From NCBI RefSeq assembly GCF_000012565.1, contig NC_007354.1, positions 1,178,001-1,242,000 of the forward strand: a DNA stretch of 64,000 bases. The letters are read 5' to 3'. The notes beneath the pieces are model-generated. The model had not been told where the DNA came from. It saw nothing but the letters and a program-made list of their open reading frames with translations, and ran no database searches. Source of the stretch: Ehrlichia canis str. Jake. Lineage in GTDB: Bacteria; Pseudomonadota; Alphaproteobacteria; Rickettsiales; Anaplasmataceae. Made by a program: the position numbers and the translations under genes. Below, one piece after another: positions 49,214 through 58,977 of the stretch. Numbering within the stretch: position 1 is the stretch's first letter; the number at the start of each line of letters is the position of its first letter.

Positions 49214-49218
49214 CATAA

Positions 49219-49950
49219 ATGTCAGCAAGCCCCTTAGATCAATTTAAAATTCTGACCATATTTAAGTTACCTAACATTGCCGGGTATAACATAGATTTTA
49301 CCAATGCATCATTGTTTATGGTACTATCGACAATTTCTGTAGCACTATTCTGCTATATTGGATTAAAGAAAGAAAGTATTATCCCAAATGGAATACAATC
49401 AATTGTTGAATTTATCTATGAGTTCATTGTATCAACAATAGAAAGTAATGTAGGGAAAGAAGGATTACAATATATTCCATTGGTTTTTACAATATTCATG
49501 TTTATTGCAACATGTAATTTATTAGGGATCTTACCATTAGGATTTACTGCTACCAGTCATATTGCAGTAACATTTGCAATATCTATGGTAGTATTTGTTA
49601 GCGTCACAATCATAGGATTTAAACATCAAGGAATTCATTTCTTACGCATATTATTACCACAAGGTACGCCAGGTTGGCTAGCTCCAATGATGGTATTTAT
49701 TGAACTGTTTGCATACTGCGCACGTCCTGTAAGCTTATCAATACGTCTTGCTGCTAATATGATAGCAGGACACACTATAATTAAAGTAATAGCAGGATTT
49801 GTAGTAAAAATGAATATATTCCTCACTCCTTTACCTATGATATTTATCATTATTTTGATTGGGTTTGAAATATTCGTTGCAATATTACAAGCATATATAT
49901 TTACAGTATTAACTTGTGTATACCTATCAGATGCAGTTAAAGAACACTAA
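49219..49950 (+). CDS. atpB: F0F1 ATP synthase subunit a
   Basis: 243 residues, five to six membrane helices. The essential Arg of the proton channel is in '[20 protein letters not shown]', and the conserved C-terminal '[20 protein letters not shown]' is intact. Subunit a forms the two proton half-channels beside the c-ring. It is separated from atpE by 747 bp, an unusually large break within a normally compact atp operon, filled with decayed copies of its own 3' end. Confidence 0.96.
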   Translation: MSASPLDQFKILTIFKLPNIAGYNIDFTNASLFMVLSTISVALFCYIGLKKESIIPNGIQSIVEFIYEFIVSTIESNVGKEGLQYIPLVFTIFMFIATCNLLGILPLGFTATSHIAVTFAISMVVFVSVTIIGFKHQGIHFLRILLPQGTPGWLAPMMVFIELFAYCARPVSLSIRLAANMIAGHTIIKVIAGFVVKMNIFLTPLPMIFIIILIGFEIFVAILQAYIFTVLTCVYLSDAVKEH

Positions 49951-50640
49951 AAAATTAATATGCTCTGCTGGCATAACATGACAACATCTAATAGTAATAA
50001 CAATTATATACTTGCGTTTTTTATCACCATTTTCATTAGATTTGAAATAATTTAATATTCAAATTTGTGTATGCCCACAAAACCAAATCCGTAAACCCTC
50101 ATAAATAATATGATTTGCCACTACAAAATGATAACAAATATACTTAATAAGTAATAAATACATTATTTCCACTTTACTTATAATATGCTACAACCCTCAC
50201 ACATGCATGTTCACAATATCAACTTGCATACACAACTATAACTAGTAAATAAATTCACACAAAACATTATATTCGCTACTACAAAATTATAACAAATATA
50301 CTTAATAAGTAATAAATACATTATTTCCACTTTACTTATAATATGCTACAACCCTCACACATGCATGTTTATAATATCAACTTGTGTACACTAACTAGAC
50401 TAGTAAATAAACTCCCACAAAAGATTATATTTTTCTATTACAAAATGATAATAAAATACACTAAATGAATAACAAATTTAATAAATATGAATACATATTT
50501 TTGCATTTCACCCATAACTTCTATCATCATTTTAATCTGCTTTTGAAATATTCTCGCAATATTACAAAAACACACACTTACAGCACTAACTTGTGTATAT
50601 TTACCACTACACAGTCAAAAAACACTAAATTTTATCAATT
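49951..50640. repeat. Tandem array of about 158-bp units seeded by the atpB 3' end
   Basis: Units are anchored by 'ACTACAAAAT(G/T)ATAA' at 50120 and 50278 and by a weaker copy at 50437, with spacing 158-159 bp. The two middle units are nearly identical over most of their length. The first unit begins with 'TTTTTATCACCATTTTCATT' and 'TTTGAAATAA' near 50020-50050, which mimic the atpB end. The last unit (50511-50628) is the clearest atpB copy and is listed separately. Confidence 0.75.
50511..50628 (+). pseudogene. Decayed duplicate of the atpB 3' end
   Basis: About 118 bp aligning with the last 115-120 bp of atpB (from about 49835), including 'TTTGAAATATTC', 'GCAATATTACAA', 'AACTTGTGTATA' and the terminal 'ACACTAAA'. 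It has substitutions and a stop (TGA in 'CTTTTGAAATATT' in the corresponding frame), so no product is expected. It lies 678 bp downstream of the original. Confidence 0.75.
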
Positions 50641-50697
50641 GACTTCATATATTGATGAACTTATAATACTTTTAACTTTTTATAAAGGTAGGAGTAT

Positions 50698-50919
50698 ATG
50701 GAGTCTTTAAAGTTCATTGCTGTAGGATTAAGCGTTTTTGGTATGGTTGCTTCTGCTCTAGGAGTAGCAAATATATTTTCTACCATGCTAAATGGGTTAG
50801 CACGCAATCCTGAAACCGAAGATAAACTAAAAAAATATGTTTATACTGGTGCTGCACTAGTTGAAGCTATGGGTCTATTCTCTTTTCTTTTAGCTCTATT
50901 ACTAATTTTTGTAGCCTAG
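50698..50919 (+). CDS. atpE: F0F1 ATP synthase subunit c
   Basis: 73 residues, two membrane helices with the Gly/Ala-rich first helix ('GLSVFGMVASALGVANIF') and the polar loop 'ARNPETEDKL'. The proton-carrying acid is Glu in the second helix ('GAALVEAMGLFSFLLALLL'), as in other alphaproteobacteria. An AGGAG Shine-Dalgarno sequence lies 5 bp before the ATG, stronger than for the neighbours, as expected for the high-copy c subunit. atpF' follows after 8 bp. Confidence 0.96.
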   Translation: MESLKFIAVGLSVFGMVASALGVANIFSTMLNGLARNPETEDKLKKYVYTGAALVEAMGLFSFLLALLLIFVA

Positions 50920-50927
50920 TGTAAATT

Positions 50928-51431
50928 ATGGATATAATACCACAATTAGATATAACCTCTTACCCGTCTCAGTTATTTTGGTTTTTCTTATCTTTTGGCA
51001 TTTTGTACTTAGTAATTAGCAAGAATATTTTACCAAAAGTTGAAAATGTTATAAGAAAAAGGTATAATATTACAAGAGGTTCTATTAATTGTGTTGAAAA
51101 CGATTTAAATCTGATACAGCACGAATTAAAGAAGCAGTTGCTCAGTTTAGATGAAGTAAAAGCTGAAGCAGATAAGATTATAAGCTCTGCCCTTCAAGAG
51201 GTAAAGAGTACTAATGCAGATTTAATAACTGCATTAAATGAAGAAATAAAGAAAATGTTTAGTACAGCAGATGAATATATGCATAACCTAAAACATCAGG
51301 TGGAACAAGAGTTAATTGATCTCACATGTGAAATAGCTTTGCTGTATTATAAAAAAATGTTAGGAACTGAGTATATTGATAAAGACAAGTTACGTGATAT
51401 CACTATTAGATTATACAAGGAGAAAATATGA
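50928..51431 (+). CDS. atpG: F0F1 ATP synthase subunit b'
   Basis: 167 residues. One N-terminal membrane helix ('LFWFFLSFGILYLVISKNIL') preceded by the 'PQLDITSYPSQLFW' block typical of b', then a long helical stalk. Subunits b and b' form the heterodimeric peripheral stalk in alphaproteobacteria. The stop codon overlaps the next start (ATGA). Some annotations name this gene atpF' or atpG. Confidence 0.9.
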   Translation: MDIIPQLDITSYPSQLFWFFLSFGILYLVISKNILPKVENVIRKRYNITRGSINCVENDLNLIQHELKKQLLSLDEVKAEADKIISSALQEVKSTNADLITALNEEIKKMFSTADEYMHNLKHQVEQELIDLTCEIALLYYKKMLGTEYIDKDKLRDITIRLYKEKI

Positions 51432-51913
51432 TATCTTCATATTTCATTATTAATCTTGCATTTTGCATCGGGGCTTTATTAGTTTTTCGTCCTTTGTACA
51501 GGAAAATTAATCAGTTTTTATCTACAAGACTGAATAAAGTAAAACAGGAAGTTACATTACCTTCTGAAGTTCAAAAACAATCCAAAGACTTACTAGATAG
51601 TGTAGTTGTACAAAATCTTGAAACTGAAAAAATTCTTAAAGAGATATTAAAGAAAGCACATGAAGAATATGATCTCATAATCACTTCTAATAAAAAGGAT
51701 ATAGAAAATATCTTAGAGAAACATCTTGATGTCGCTATAAAAAAGATATCTCATCAAGTATCAGCAATGACACAATCATTAAAACTCAGTACCATTGATG
51801 TTGCAACAAGTGCTATTCAAGAGTTAATTAAAGAGTCCAATTATAATCAAAAGCAGGATAATAATGGTGTTATTTCTACACTAGATCGTGATTTAAGAAA
51901 AAAATTACACTAA
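51428..51913 (+). CDS. atpF: F0F1 ATP synthase subunit b
   Basis: 161 residues. An N-terminal membrane segment ('YFIINLAFCIGALLVFRPLY') is followed by a charged coiled coil ('EKILKEILKKAHEEYDLIIT'). Partner of b' in the peripheral stalk. It overlaps b' by 4 bp and the convergent ftsA by 4 bp at its 3' end. The F1 genes are not in the window, which matches the scattered atp genes of Rickettsiales. Confidence 0.9.
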   Translation: MISSYFIINLAFCIGALLVFRPLYRKINQFLSTRLNKVKQEVTLPSEVQKQSKDLLDSVVVQNLETEKILKEILKKAHEEYDLIITSNKKDIENILEKHLDVAIKKISHQVSAMTQSLKLSTIDVATSAIQELIKESNYNQKQDNNGVISTLDRDLRKKLH

Positions 51914-53145
51914 GCTTTTACTGGGATCAAGTTTAAAAGTTTCTTCAATATGTTGTTTTTTCTAGGTATAGGTTTTCTTTTATTATGTATTCTATTTGAA
52001 ACTAGCAAAACTGTACCTATTGCTGCAGCAAAAGATGGATTACGCTTATAGTCATCACTTATTCCTTTTAATTCTAATGGCAAACCAATTCTTACTTGTT
52101 TTTTTAATACATAGCTCGCCACTTCTTTAATATTAATCAATTGACTAGAACCACCTGTAATTACCACTCTATTAATTAAATCTTTCTGTTTTACTATTCT
52201 ACTGTTTACTATATCAAAAATTTCTTCAACCCTAGGCTTAATTATTTTTACTAAGTCAGAACGTACAACTGAGATAATCTCATCCTCACCAACATCAGCT
52301 TCTATTATCCCATCCTTATCTGGAGATATTAGCATAGCATCACCATACAACACTTTTATACGTTCAGCATCCCTAACACTAATACATAAACCATATGCAA
52401 TATCATTAGTAATATGCATACCACCCAAAGGTATACTATCTGCATATATTAATTTGCCTTTATAAAAAACCCCAAGAGATGTGTATCTACCTCCAATATC
52501 CAAAATCATTGCACCAATTTCTTTTTCGTCATCAGTAAGACATGATAATCCTGAAGAATAAGGTTCTGCTATACATCCAGTAACACCCAAACTACTACAA
52601 CTAGTTATGCAGTTTTCTATATTCAACAATGCAAACTTAGAAGCAGCAATCACATGTACACTAGCTTTCAGCTTACTTCCATATAATCCTTTTAATTCTG
52701 TAATATTGTTTAAATCATCAAGAGAATATACTATTGGAATATTATGAATTATAATTTGATCATCACGACACTTATCATAAGTCTGTAACATTATATTTCT
52801 TATATCAATATCCGAAATTTCATGAATCACTGCATTAATTTCATTAACAACATTTGTAGAACAAATATCACATCCGGAAATGTTAACAAAAACTTGACTT
52901 ATTACTGATTCCTGTGCCATTTTTTTAGCTGATTCTATACAAGATAATATAGAATAACTTGCAGACTCCATATTAGTAATAGTACCACCACTGATTCCTT
53001 CAGCAGCTTTATATCCTATTCCAATAACCTCAGGACTACTATTACGAGAGACTCTAATTATAAAACAAACTATTTTCGTAGATCCAAGATCTACAATAGC
53101 AAAAATACCCCTTCCTGAACCTGTGATAACAGCAGAATGTAACAT
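51910..53145 (-). CDS. ftsA: Cell division protein FtsA
   Basis: 411 residues, actin-fold ATPase that tethers FtsZ to the membrane. Phosphate-binding and adenosine motifs are visible: 'GIFAIVDLGSTKIVCFIIRV', 'GAMILDIGGRYTSLGVF', 'RVVITGGSSQLINI'. The SHS2/1C domain lies between. The C-terminus ('NNILKKLLNLIPVKA') forms the amphipathic membrane-targeting helix. No ftsQ or ftsZ is adjacent. Its last four bases overlap atpF on the other strand. Confidence 0.95.
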   Translation of the reverse strand: MLHSAVITGSGRGIFAIVDLGSTKIVCFIIRVSRNSSPEVIGIGYKAAEGISGGTITNMESASYSILSCIESAKKMAQESVISQVFVNISGCDICSTNVVNEINAVIHEISDIDIRNIMLQTYDKCRDDQIIIHNIPIVYSLDDLNNITELKGLYGSKLKASVHVIAASKFALLNIENCITSCSSLGVTGCIAEPYSSGLSCLTDDEKEIGAMILDIGGRYTSLGVFYKGKLIYADSIPLGGMHITNDIAYGLCISVRDAERIKVLYGDAMLISPDKDGIIEADVGEDEIISVVRSDLVKIIKPRVEEIFDIVNSRIVKQKDLINRVVITGGSSQLINIKEVASYVLKKQVRIGLPLELKGISDDYKRNPSFAAAIGTVLLVSNRIHNKRKPIPRKNNILKKLLNLIPVKA

Positions 53146-53422
53146 ACAATATACATGCCAAATGATTAAAATTTACAATATTACTAACTCTAAATATTTA
53201 ATGTTATATCCTTACAAAAGAATATCAAGCTTTTTTCAAATTTAAGCATACAAATAAAATTTAGTTGTAATATTTCCTATAAATATCATATTTAGTGTAA
53301 AAACTAACTAAATATTTTAATTACTACAACTAATAGCTCAAAAAAATTAACACTTTTTTACATTTATAAGCAACAACATATATATCTTAAATATATATAA
53401 TGTACTTCAAATATAATAAATT

Positions 53423-54874
53423 TTATCTACTTTTCAACAGAACATTTGTCATTAAATACATACAAGAAAAAAATGGTATTATTTCTAACCTTCCCATTAA
53501 CATTAAAAAAGACAATAAGACTTTCACTGAAGGTAATAAATTATAATAGTTAGCACTTGGACCTACTATATGTCCAATACCAGGTCCTGTATTACTAAAA
53601 GCTCCAGACACTGCACTAAAGGCAGTAATAAAATCTACTCCACCACTAGAAACAATTGCACTTCCTATAAATAACAAAAAAATATATAGTGAAAAGAATA
53701 ATCCTATATTACGAATGAAATCTTCATCTACACGTTTTCTATTATATTTGACAGTACTTATTTGCGTTGGATATACAATACTACTTATATAAGCATGCAA
53801 TGCTTTTCCCAATAACACAATCCGATAAACCTTAATTCCACTATTAGTAGAACCGCTACAGCCACCTATTAGCATCATTAAAATACCAAAAGTTGAGAAA
53901 AAATGCCAATTAGTATAATCATAATTTACAAATCCAGTAGAAGTACTTAACGAAACAACGGAAAATACAGAATACCTTAAAATATCAAAAAAAGAATGAC
54001 CTGACATTATTTCATCAAAATAGCAATTCATTACAGATATCATTACAAAAAGAAAAACAATAACAGCAAAAAATACAACTTGTTCATCATAAAAGCACTG
54101 TCTTGCAACAATTTTCAAATACACTATAAAAGGACAAGAACTCAATAACATGAACATTACTGCTACAATTTCAATATACACATTATTAAAATGTTGCAGA
54201 GAATCATCATAACTAGAGAACCCACCAGTAGATACAGTTGACATTGCATGACATATAGCATCAAATCCTGACATACCAAAAATCCAATATAGTATTGCAC
54301 ACGAAGTCATTAACATACAATACATAATAAAAATGTACATTGATGATCTAACAATTCCATATTTAAACTTCTTAGACTGATCAGAAGATTCAGAGTGGTA
54401 TAACTCATGTAAATTACAAATTTTTAAGTAAGAAAATAGAAAAATACCACTTGTAATAATTCCTAGTCCTCCTATTGCATTCAGTAAAGCTCTCCAAATT
54501 AAAATCCCTGGAGATTGATTTTGTAAATCAGTTAATACTGTAGCTCCAGTAGTAGTCAAACCAGATACAGCCTCAAAAAAAGCATCTACATAATGTAGAT
54601 CAGAGTCACAAACAAATGGTATTGCAGATATTGCAGACAAAACAATCCATATAACAACTGTAACAATAACAACACTCATTTGCTTCAGATTAGATGGCTG
54701 TCCCAACAAAATACACACCAAACCAAACAATACTACAAAAATACATGAACAAAAAAAGTGTTGCCATACATAGCCAGTATAATAATTTACTATTGTTGGA
54801 ATAATCATAAGGAACGCAAAAACTAGTGAAAATACACCAGTAATAAAAATTATGCTACGTAAGCTCTTATACAT
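53423..54874 (-). CDS. trkH: TrkH/KtrB-family potassium uptake protein
   Basis: About 483 residues, eight to ten membrane helices arranged as four M1-P-M2 units. The filter loops are visible as 'LTTTGATVLTD', 'VSTGGFSSYDDS', 'LSTSTGFVNYDYT' and 'FSNTGPGIGH', each with the critical Gly. The 'GGCSGSTNSGIKVYR' block is typical of TrkH. It transports K+ and needs a cytoplasmic TrkA-type regulator, which is not in this window. The frame opens at 54913; the ATG at 54874 (MYKSLRSIIF) is the usual start. Confidence 0.93.
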   Translation of the reverse strand: MYKSLRSIIFITGVFSLVFAFLMIIPTIVNYYTGYVWQHFFCSCIFVVLFGLVCILLGQPSNLKQMSVVIVTVVIWIVLSAISAIPFVCDSDLHYVDAFFEAVSGLTTTGATVLTDLQNQSPGILIWRALLNAIGGLGIITSGIFLFSYLKICNLHELYHSESSDQSKKFKYGIVRSSMYIFIMYCMLMTSCAILYWIFGMSGFDAICHAMSTVSTGGFSSYDDSLQHFNNVYIEIVAVMFMLLSSCPFIVYLKIVARQCFYDEQVVFFAVIVFLFVMISVMNCYFDEIMSGHSFFDILRYSVFSVVSLSTSTGFVNYDYTNWHFFSTFGILMMLIGGCSGSTNSGIKVYRIVLLGKALHAYISSIVYPTQISTVKYNRKRVDEDFIRNIGLFFSLYIFLLFIGSAIVSSGGVDFITAFSAVSGAFSNTGPGIGHIVGPSANYYNLLPSVKVLLSFLMLMGRLEIIPFFSCMYLMTNVLLKSR

Positions 54875-55730
54875 GACATATATTTTAATTTTAAACAGAA
54901 CGTTAGCAAACAATCAGCAATACTGTTAATTCAAGAGTCTGCAATAACATGCATTACAAAAATCAACTACATTTATAAATGTGTAAGTCTTATAAATAAT
55001 ATATATTTTCTTTCTGAACTGTAATACAGAATTATTAATACACAATTAATGAGATTTAAAATTTAATCTATTGTAACAAACATATTACGCAGCTTTATTA
55101 CTTGTTATAACCAAATTAATAAGCTAAATATGATAATAAAAATGAAGTAATGATACACTATAACATTAACTATATAACCTTTTTACATATAACATAGTAT
55201 CATACTCCAAGAAAATCCAAACAGATCAAGTTTCTAGTAGCCATTACAGCAAAATCCACTTATACACTAAGAAATAATTGTATCTCAAACTAATAAAACA
55301 AGCATCACAATATAACAAAAGAACTGTAGTAGTATTATTATATCAACTAAAAAAATTTGATAGACATACAATCTGTAAATATCTCAATACAAAAAAGTTT
55401 AGTATTATCATTGATACCAATTAAAGAAAAATCTTTGGCATTCAGTAGAGACATTATCTACAAATATCACAATGCAAAAAAATTTAGTATTACTCTTATA
55501 TCAACTAAAGAAAAACCCTTGACTCAACAGACATATAATCTGTAAACATCATAATGCAAAAAAATTTAATATTATTACTTATATCGACTAAAGAAAGATC
55601 TTTGATATTTTCAATAAAAACATAATTTGTAGAGCACACAAGATAAACATTAATAAAATCACTTCTTAAAATCAATAACATTTTTACTACTAGACTGTAT
55701 AAAAACTCACAACTATAATAATGTGAGCCT
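54875..55730. repeat. Gap with three units of an 82-85-bp tandem repeat
   Basis: Anchors 'ATCTGTAAAT' at 55371, 'ATCTACAAAT' at 55456 and 'ATCTGTAAAC' at 55538 mark three diverged units within 55336-55615. Each also has 'CAAT(A/G)CAAAAAA' or 'TAATGCAAAAAA' and 'ACTAAAGAAA'-like blocks. No gene is present; the short frames here are by-products of the repeat. The left part shows nothing. Confidence 0.6.
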
Positions 55731-55821
55731 GGAAAGGTGGCTGAGTGGTCTAAAGCGCACGCCTGGAAAGTGTGTATGCAGTAATCCTGTATCGAGGGTT
55801 CGAATCCCTCTCTTTCCGCCA
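55731..55821 (+). tRNA. tRNA-Ser (anticodon GGA)
   Basis: 91 nt. Acceptor stem GGAAAGG pairs with TCTTTCC; discriminator G and encoded CCA end the gene. The anticodon stem CACGC/GTGTG encloses the loop CTGGAAA, giving anticodon GGA. A long variable arm (about 'TATGCAGTAATCCTGTA') marks it as class II, as expected for tRNA-Ser. The T arm is GAGGGTTCGAATCCCTC. The tilS start lies 22 bp downstream. Confidence 0.96.
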
Positions 55822-55843
55822 TTTGTTTTTATTAGTAAAATTA

Positions 55844-57145
55844 ATGAGAGATTTAAAACTATTGTTCCAAAAGAAAGTCCAAAACTTGAACAGTGCCTAT
55901 GCAGTTGCAGTTTCTGGTGGGATAGATAGTATGGTTTTGTTACATTTATCAGCACAACATCGTAATCATAATACTCCAATAATTTTGACAGTAAATCATG
56001 GATTGCGCCAAGAAGCAAAGCAAGAAGCATTATTTGTATTTCAACATTCACAAAATTTAAACTTAAAATGTCATATATTAAATTGGCATGGAAAATTACC
56101 AGAAAGCAATATACAATCTTCTGCTAGACAAATAAGATATGGTTTATTATTGCAATGGTGTAATGAGAATAGAATAAACTATTTAATGGTAGCACATCAG
56201 AAAAACGATCAAGCAGAGACTATTATGATCAGGTTAGAAAGAGGTAGTGGATTAGATGGGTTAGCTGGTATGCAAGAATGTACATATTTAAACGGAATAT
56301 GCATACTCAGACCACTTTTAAGTGTTAGCAGGACAGAATTGCTACAATATGCAAGTCAAAATAACATTCCCTGGATAAATGACCCAAGTAATAACAATAA
56401 AAAATATAAAAGAACTCTGTATCGCAACATGTTAGAAACTACAGATAACCCTGAAATACTAATTAATAGACTTTATACTGCATCAACACATATAAAACGC
56501 TCTTTAGATTGCATTTTGCATTATGTAAGGGAAGCAATAGATGAATGCTTAGAGTTCACAAATTTAGGATATATTAATATTAAATTAGATGTATTTTTAA
56601 ACCTTCCAGAAGAAATATCATTAAGACTTTTAACATATTCTATTATGACCATTGGTCAACAAAAATATAAGCCAAGATACAAGAAGATCAACAAGATATT
56701 TTACAAAATACAAAACAATGAATTAAATTCAGCTCAAACTTTATGTAGTTGTAAAATTGTAAAAAACCAGAATAATACTATTTCTATTATCAGAGAGGTA
56801 TCAACTATTAAAGAATTAATTGTTAACTATCCTACAAATACATCAATAATATGGGATAACAGATTTAAAATAAGCATTGCCCATCACGATGCTAATAGTC
56901 TCATTATTTGTAGCTTAAATGATAGCAATATTCCAGATGATCTTAAAAAATTAAACAGGGAAGCTGTACGCTGTTTACCTGTATTAAAACATCAAAATAA
57001 AATTGTTGCTTACCCCCTACAAAATAATAACAAGAATGACTATATTGACACTAAGTCATACATCAGAATTGAAGAGGTATTGGTAAAACAAAATCTTATC
57101 AATTTAACTTATAGTGAATTTATAAGCAAGGAGCCTTTACTATGA
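55844..57145 (+). CDS. tilS: tRNA(Ile)-lysidine synthase
   Basis: About 433 residues. N-type ATP pyrophosphatase motif SGGIDS is in '[17 protein letters not shown]'. Further blocks are '[20 protein letters not shown]', 'GLDGLAGM', '[11 protein letters not shown]' and '[17 protein letters not shown]'. It converts C34 of tRNA-Ile(CAU) to lysidine so that AUA is read. The reading frame extends back into the tRNA gene (to 55772), which cannot be the start; the ATG at 55844 is the first outside the tRNA. The stop overlaps the ftsH start by 4 bp. Confidence 0.94.
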   Translation: MRDLKLLFQKKVQNLNSAYAVAVSGGIDSMVLLHLSAQHRNHNTPIILTVNHGLRQEAKQEALFVFQHSQNLNLKCHILNWHGKLPESNIQSSARQIRYGLLLQWCNENRINYLMVAHQKNDQAETIMIRLERGSGLDGLAGMQECTYLNGICILRPLLSVSRTELLQYASQNNIPWINDPSNNNKKYKRTLYRNMLETTDNPEILINRLYTASTHIKRSLDCILHYVREAIDECLEFTNLGYINIKLDVFLNLPEEISLRLLTYSIMTIGQQKYKPRYKKINKIFYKIQNNELNSAQTLCSCKIVKNQNNTISIIREVSTIKELIVNYPTNTSIIWDNRFKISIAHHDANSLIICSLNDSNIPDDLKKLNREAVRCLPVLKHQNKIVAYPLQNNNKNDYIDTKSYIRIEEVLVKQNLINLTYSEFISKEPLL

Positions 57146-58977
57146 GAAAAATCATTGAAGGATTAGCAATTTGGATTATAGTAATTGTTCTAGTTGCTGC
57201 AGCATATGTACAATTCAACGATAAAGTTATTAATGGAAACGTACTAAAATTACCATTCTCAGAATTCTTAAACAAGATCGATAACAATGAAATAGAAACT
57301 ATTAACATAAGTGAACACAATATTACTGGAAAATTGAAAGACAGTGCTAAATTCCAAACAACTGGTGTAATATATGACAGTTTAATAAAAACATTACACA
57401 GTAAGCAGGTTACTTTCACCTTTTTACCTGAGGATACACTATTTGGAATATTAGGGAGCATATTGATATCTTGGTTCCCTATGCTCCTACTTGTTATAAT
57501 ATGGTTTATATTTCTCAAACGAATGCAAATAGGAGGTAATAGAACTATAAATTTCAGTAAATCACGTGCTAAACTGATGACTGAACACCGTAATAAAGTT
57601 ACTTTTAACGATGTAGCAGGTATTGATGAAGCAAAAGAAGAACTAATTGAAATAGTAGATTTTTTAAAACATAGACAAAGGTTTCAAAAATTAGGAGGTA
57701 AAATACCAAAAGGGTGCTTATTAATAGGGTCACCAGGAACAGGGAAAACTTTATTAGCACGTGCAATTGCAGGTGAAGCAAATGTTCCTTTTTTTAGTAT
57801 ATCTGGTTCAGATTTTGTAGAAATGTTTGTAGGGGTCGGTGCAAGTCGTGTACGTGATATGTTTGAACAAGGCAAAAAAAATGCACCATGTATCATATTT
57901 ATTGATGAAATAGACGCAGTAGGAAGACATAGAGGAATTGGTTTAGGTGGAGGAAATGATGAACGAGAACAAACATTAAACCAACTATTAGTCGAAATGG
58001 ATGGTTTTGAATCTAATGAAGGAGTAATTATTATTGCTGCAACTAACCGTCCAGATGTATTAGATTCCGCACTTCTTAGACCAGGAAGATTTGATAGACA
58101 AGTTACTATTAGTATTCCTGACATTAATGGGAGAGAGAAGATCATTAACGTACATATTAAAAAAGTTCCTACAGCACCAGATGTAGACATCAGAACCATT
58201 GCACGTGGCACACCAGGATTCTCAGGCGCTGACCTTGCAAATCTAGTAAATGAAGCAGCATTAATAGCAGCAAGACTTAATAAAAAAATTGTCACAATGA
58301 GTGACTTTGAATATGCAAGAGATAAAGTTATGATGGGAGCTGAAAGAAAATCATTAATGATGACAGAAGAAGAAAAAAAATTAACAGCCTATCATGAAGC
58401 AGGACATGCTGTTATTGCATTTTTTACAGTGGCATCGGATCCAATACATAAAGCAACAATAATTCCAAGAGGAAGAAGTCTAGGGTTAGTAATGAGGCTA
58501 CCAGAGTCAGATCGCGTATCTCATACAAGAGAAAAAATGACTGCAGACTTAACAGTAGCAATGGGAGGAAGAGCAGCTGAAGAATTAATTTTTGGATATC
58601 ATAAAGTCACAAGCGGCGCATCATCAGACATAAAACAAGCAACAGATCTAGCAAGAGCAATGGTCATGAAGTGGGGTATGAGCGACAAAGTAGGTCCGCT
58701 ATATCACAGTGATGAAAAAAATGAAACTATTTCTAATAACTTAGCAAATTTGATAGATGAAGAAGTCAAATCCATAGTTACATCTGCACTGGAAAGAGCA
58801 AAAAGTCTTCTACATGAGCATTTAGAATCATTACATATAGTTGCTAAAAACTTACTAGAATTTGAGACCTTAACTGGAGAAGACATCAAAAATGTAATCA
58901 ATGGCAAAGAATTAACCAAAAATAATGAAGATGAAGCCCAACCTTTAAAAAGATCATTTGCATCAAAAGAACAGTAG
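57142..58977 (+). CDS. ftsH: ATP-dependent zinc metalloprotease FtsH
   Basis: 611 residues. Two N-terminal membrane helices ('[18 protein letters not shown]' and '[18 protein letters not shown]') flank a small periplasmic domain. The AAA domain has Walker A 'GSPGTGKT', Walker B '[12 protein letters not shown]', and the second region of homology '[20 protein letters not shown]'. The protease domain has HEAGH ('[13 protein letters not shown]') and the third ligand Asp in '[13 protein letters not shown]'. It degrades misfolded membrane proteins and some regulators, under control of HflK/HflC. tilS-ftsH order is conserved in many bacteria. Confidence 0.98.
   Translation: MRKIIEGLAIWIIVIVLVAAAYVQFNDKVINGNVLKLPFSEFLNKIDNNEIETINISEHNITGKLKDSAKFQTTGVIYDSLIKTLHSKQVTFTFLPEDTLFGILGSILISWFPMLLLVIIWFIFLKRMQIGGNRTINFSKSRAKLMTEHRNKVTFNDVAGIDEAKEELIEIVDFLKHRQRFQKLGGKIPKGCLLIGSPGTGKTLLARAIAGEANVPFFSISGSDFVEMFVGVGASRVRDMFEQGKKNAPCIIFIDEIDAVGRHRGIGLGGGNDEREQTLNQLLVEMDGFESNEGVIIIAATNRPDVLDSALLRPGRFDRQVTISIPDINGREKIINVHIKKVPTAPDVDIRTIARGTPGFSGADLANLVNEAALIAARLNKKIVTMSDFEYARDKVMMGAERKSLMMTEEEKKLTAYHEAGHAVIAFFTVASDPIHKATIIPRGRSLGLVMRLPESDRVSHTREKMTADLTVAMGGRAAEELIFGYHKVTSGASSDIKQATDLARAMVMKWGMSDKVGPLYHSDEKNETISNNLANLIDEEVKSIVTSALERAKSLLHEHLESLHIVAKNLLEFETLTGEDIKNVINGKELTKNNEDEAQPLKRSFASKEQ

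Noticed and set aside
50465-50710. 81-residue frame overlapping the atpE start
   Set aside because: Explained by the decayed atpB tail; it is not in the atpB frame and would overlap atpE.
55357-55545. 62-residue frame before tRNA-Ser
   Set aside because: Created by the 82-85-bp repeat; its repetitive translation reflects the DNA repeat, not a protein.
55772-55843. N-terminal extension of tilS
   Set aside because: These codons lie inside or directly next to the tRNA-Ser gene, so the start must be downstream.
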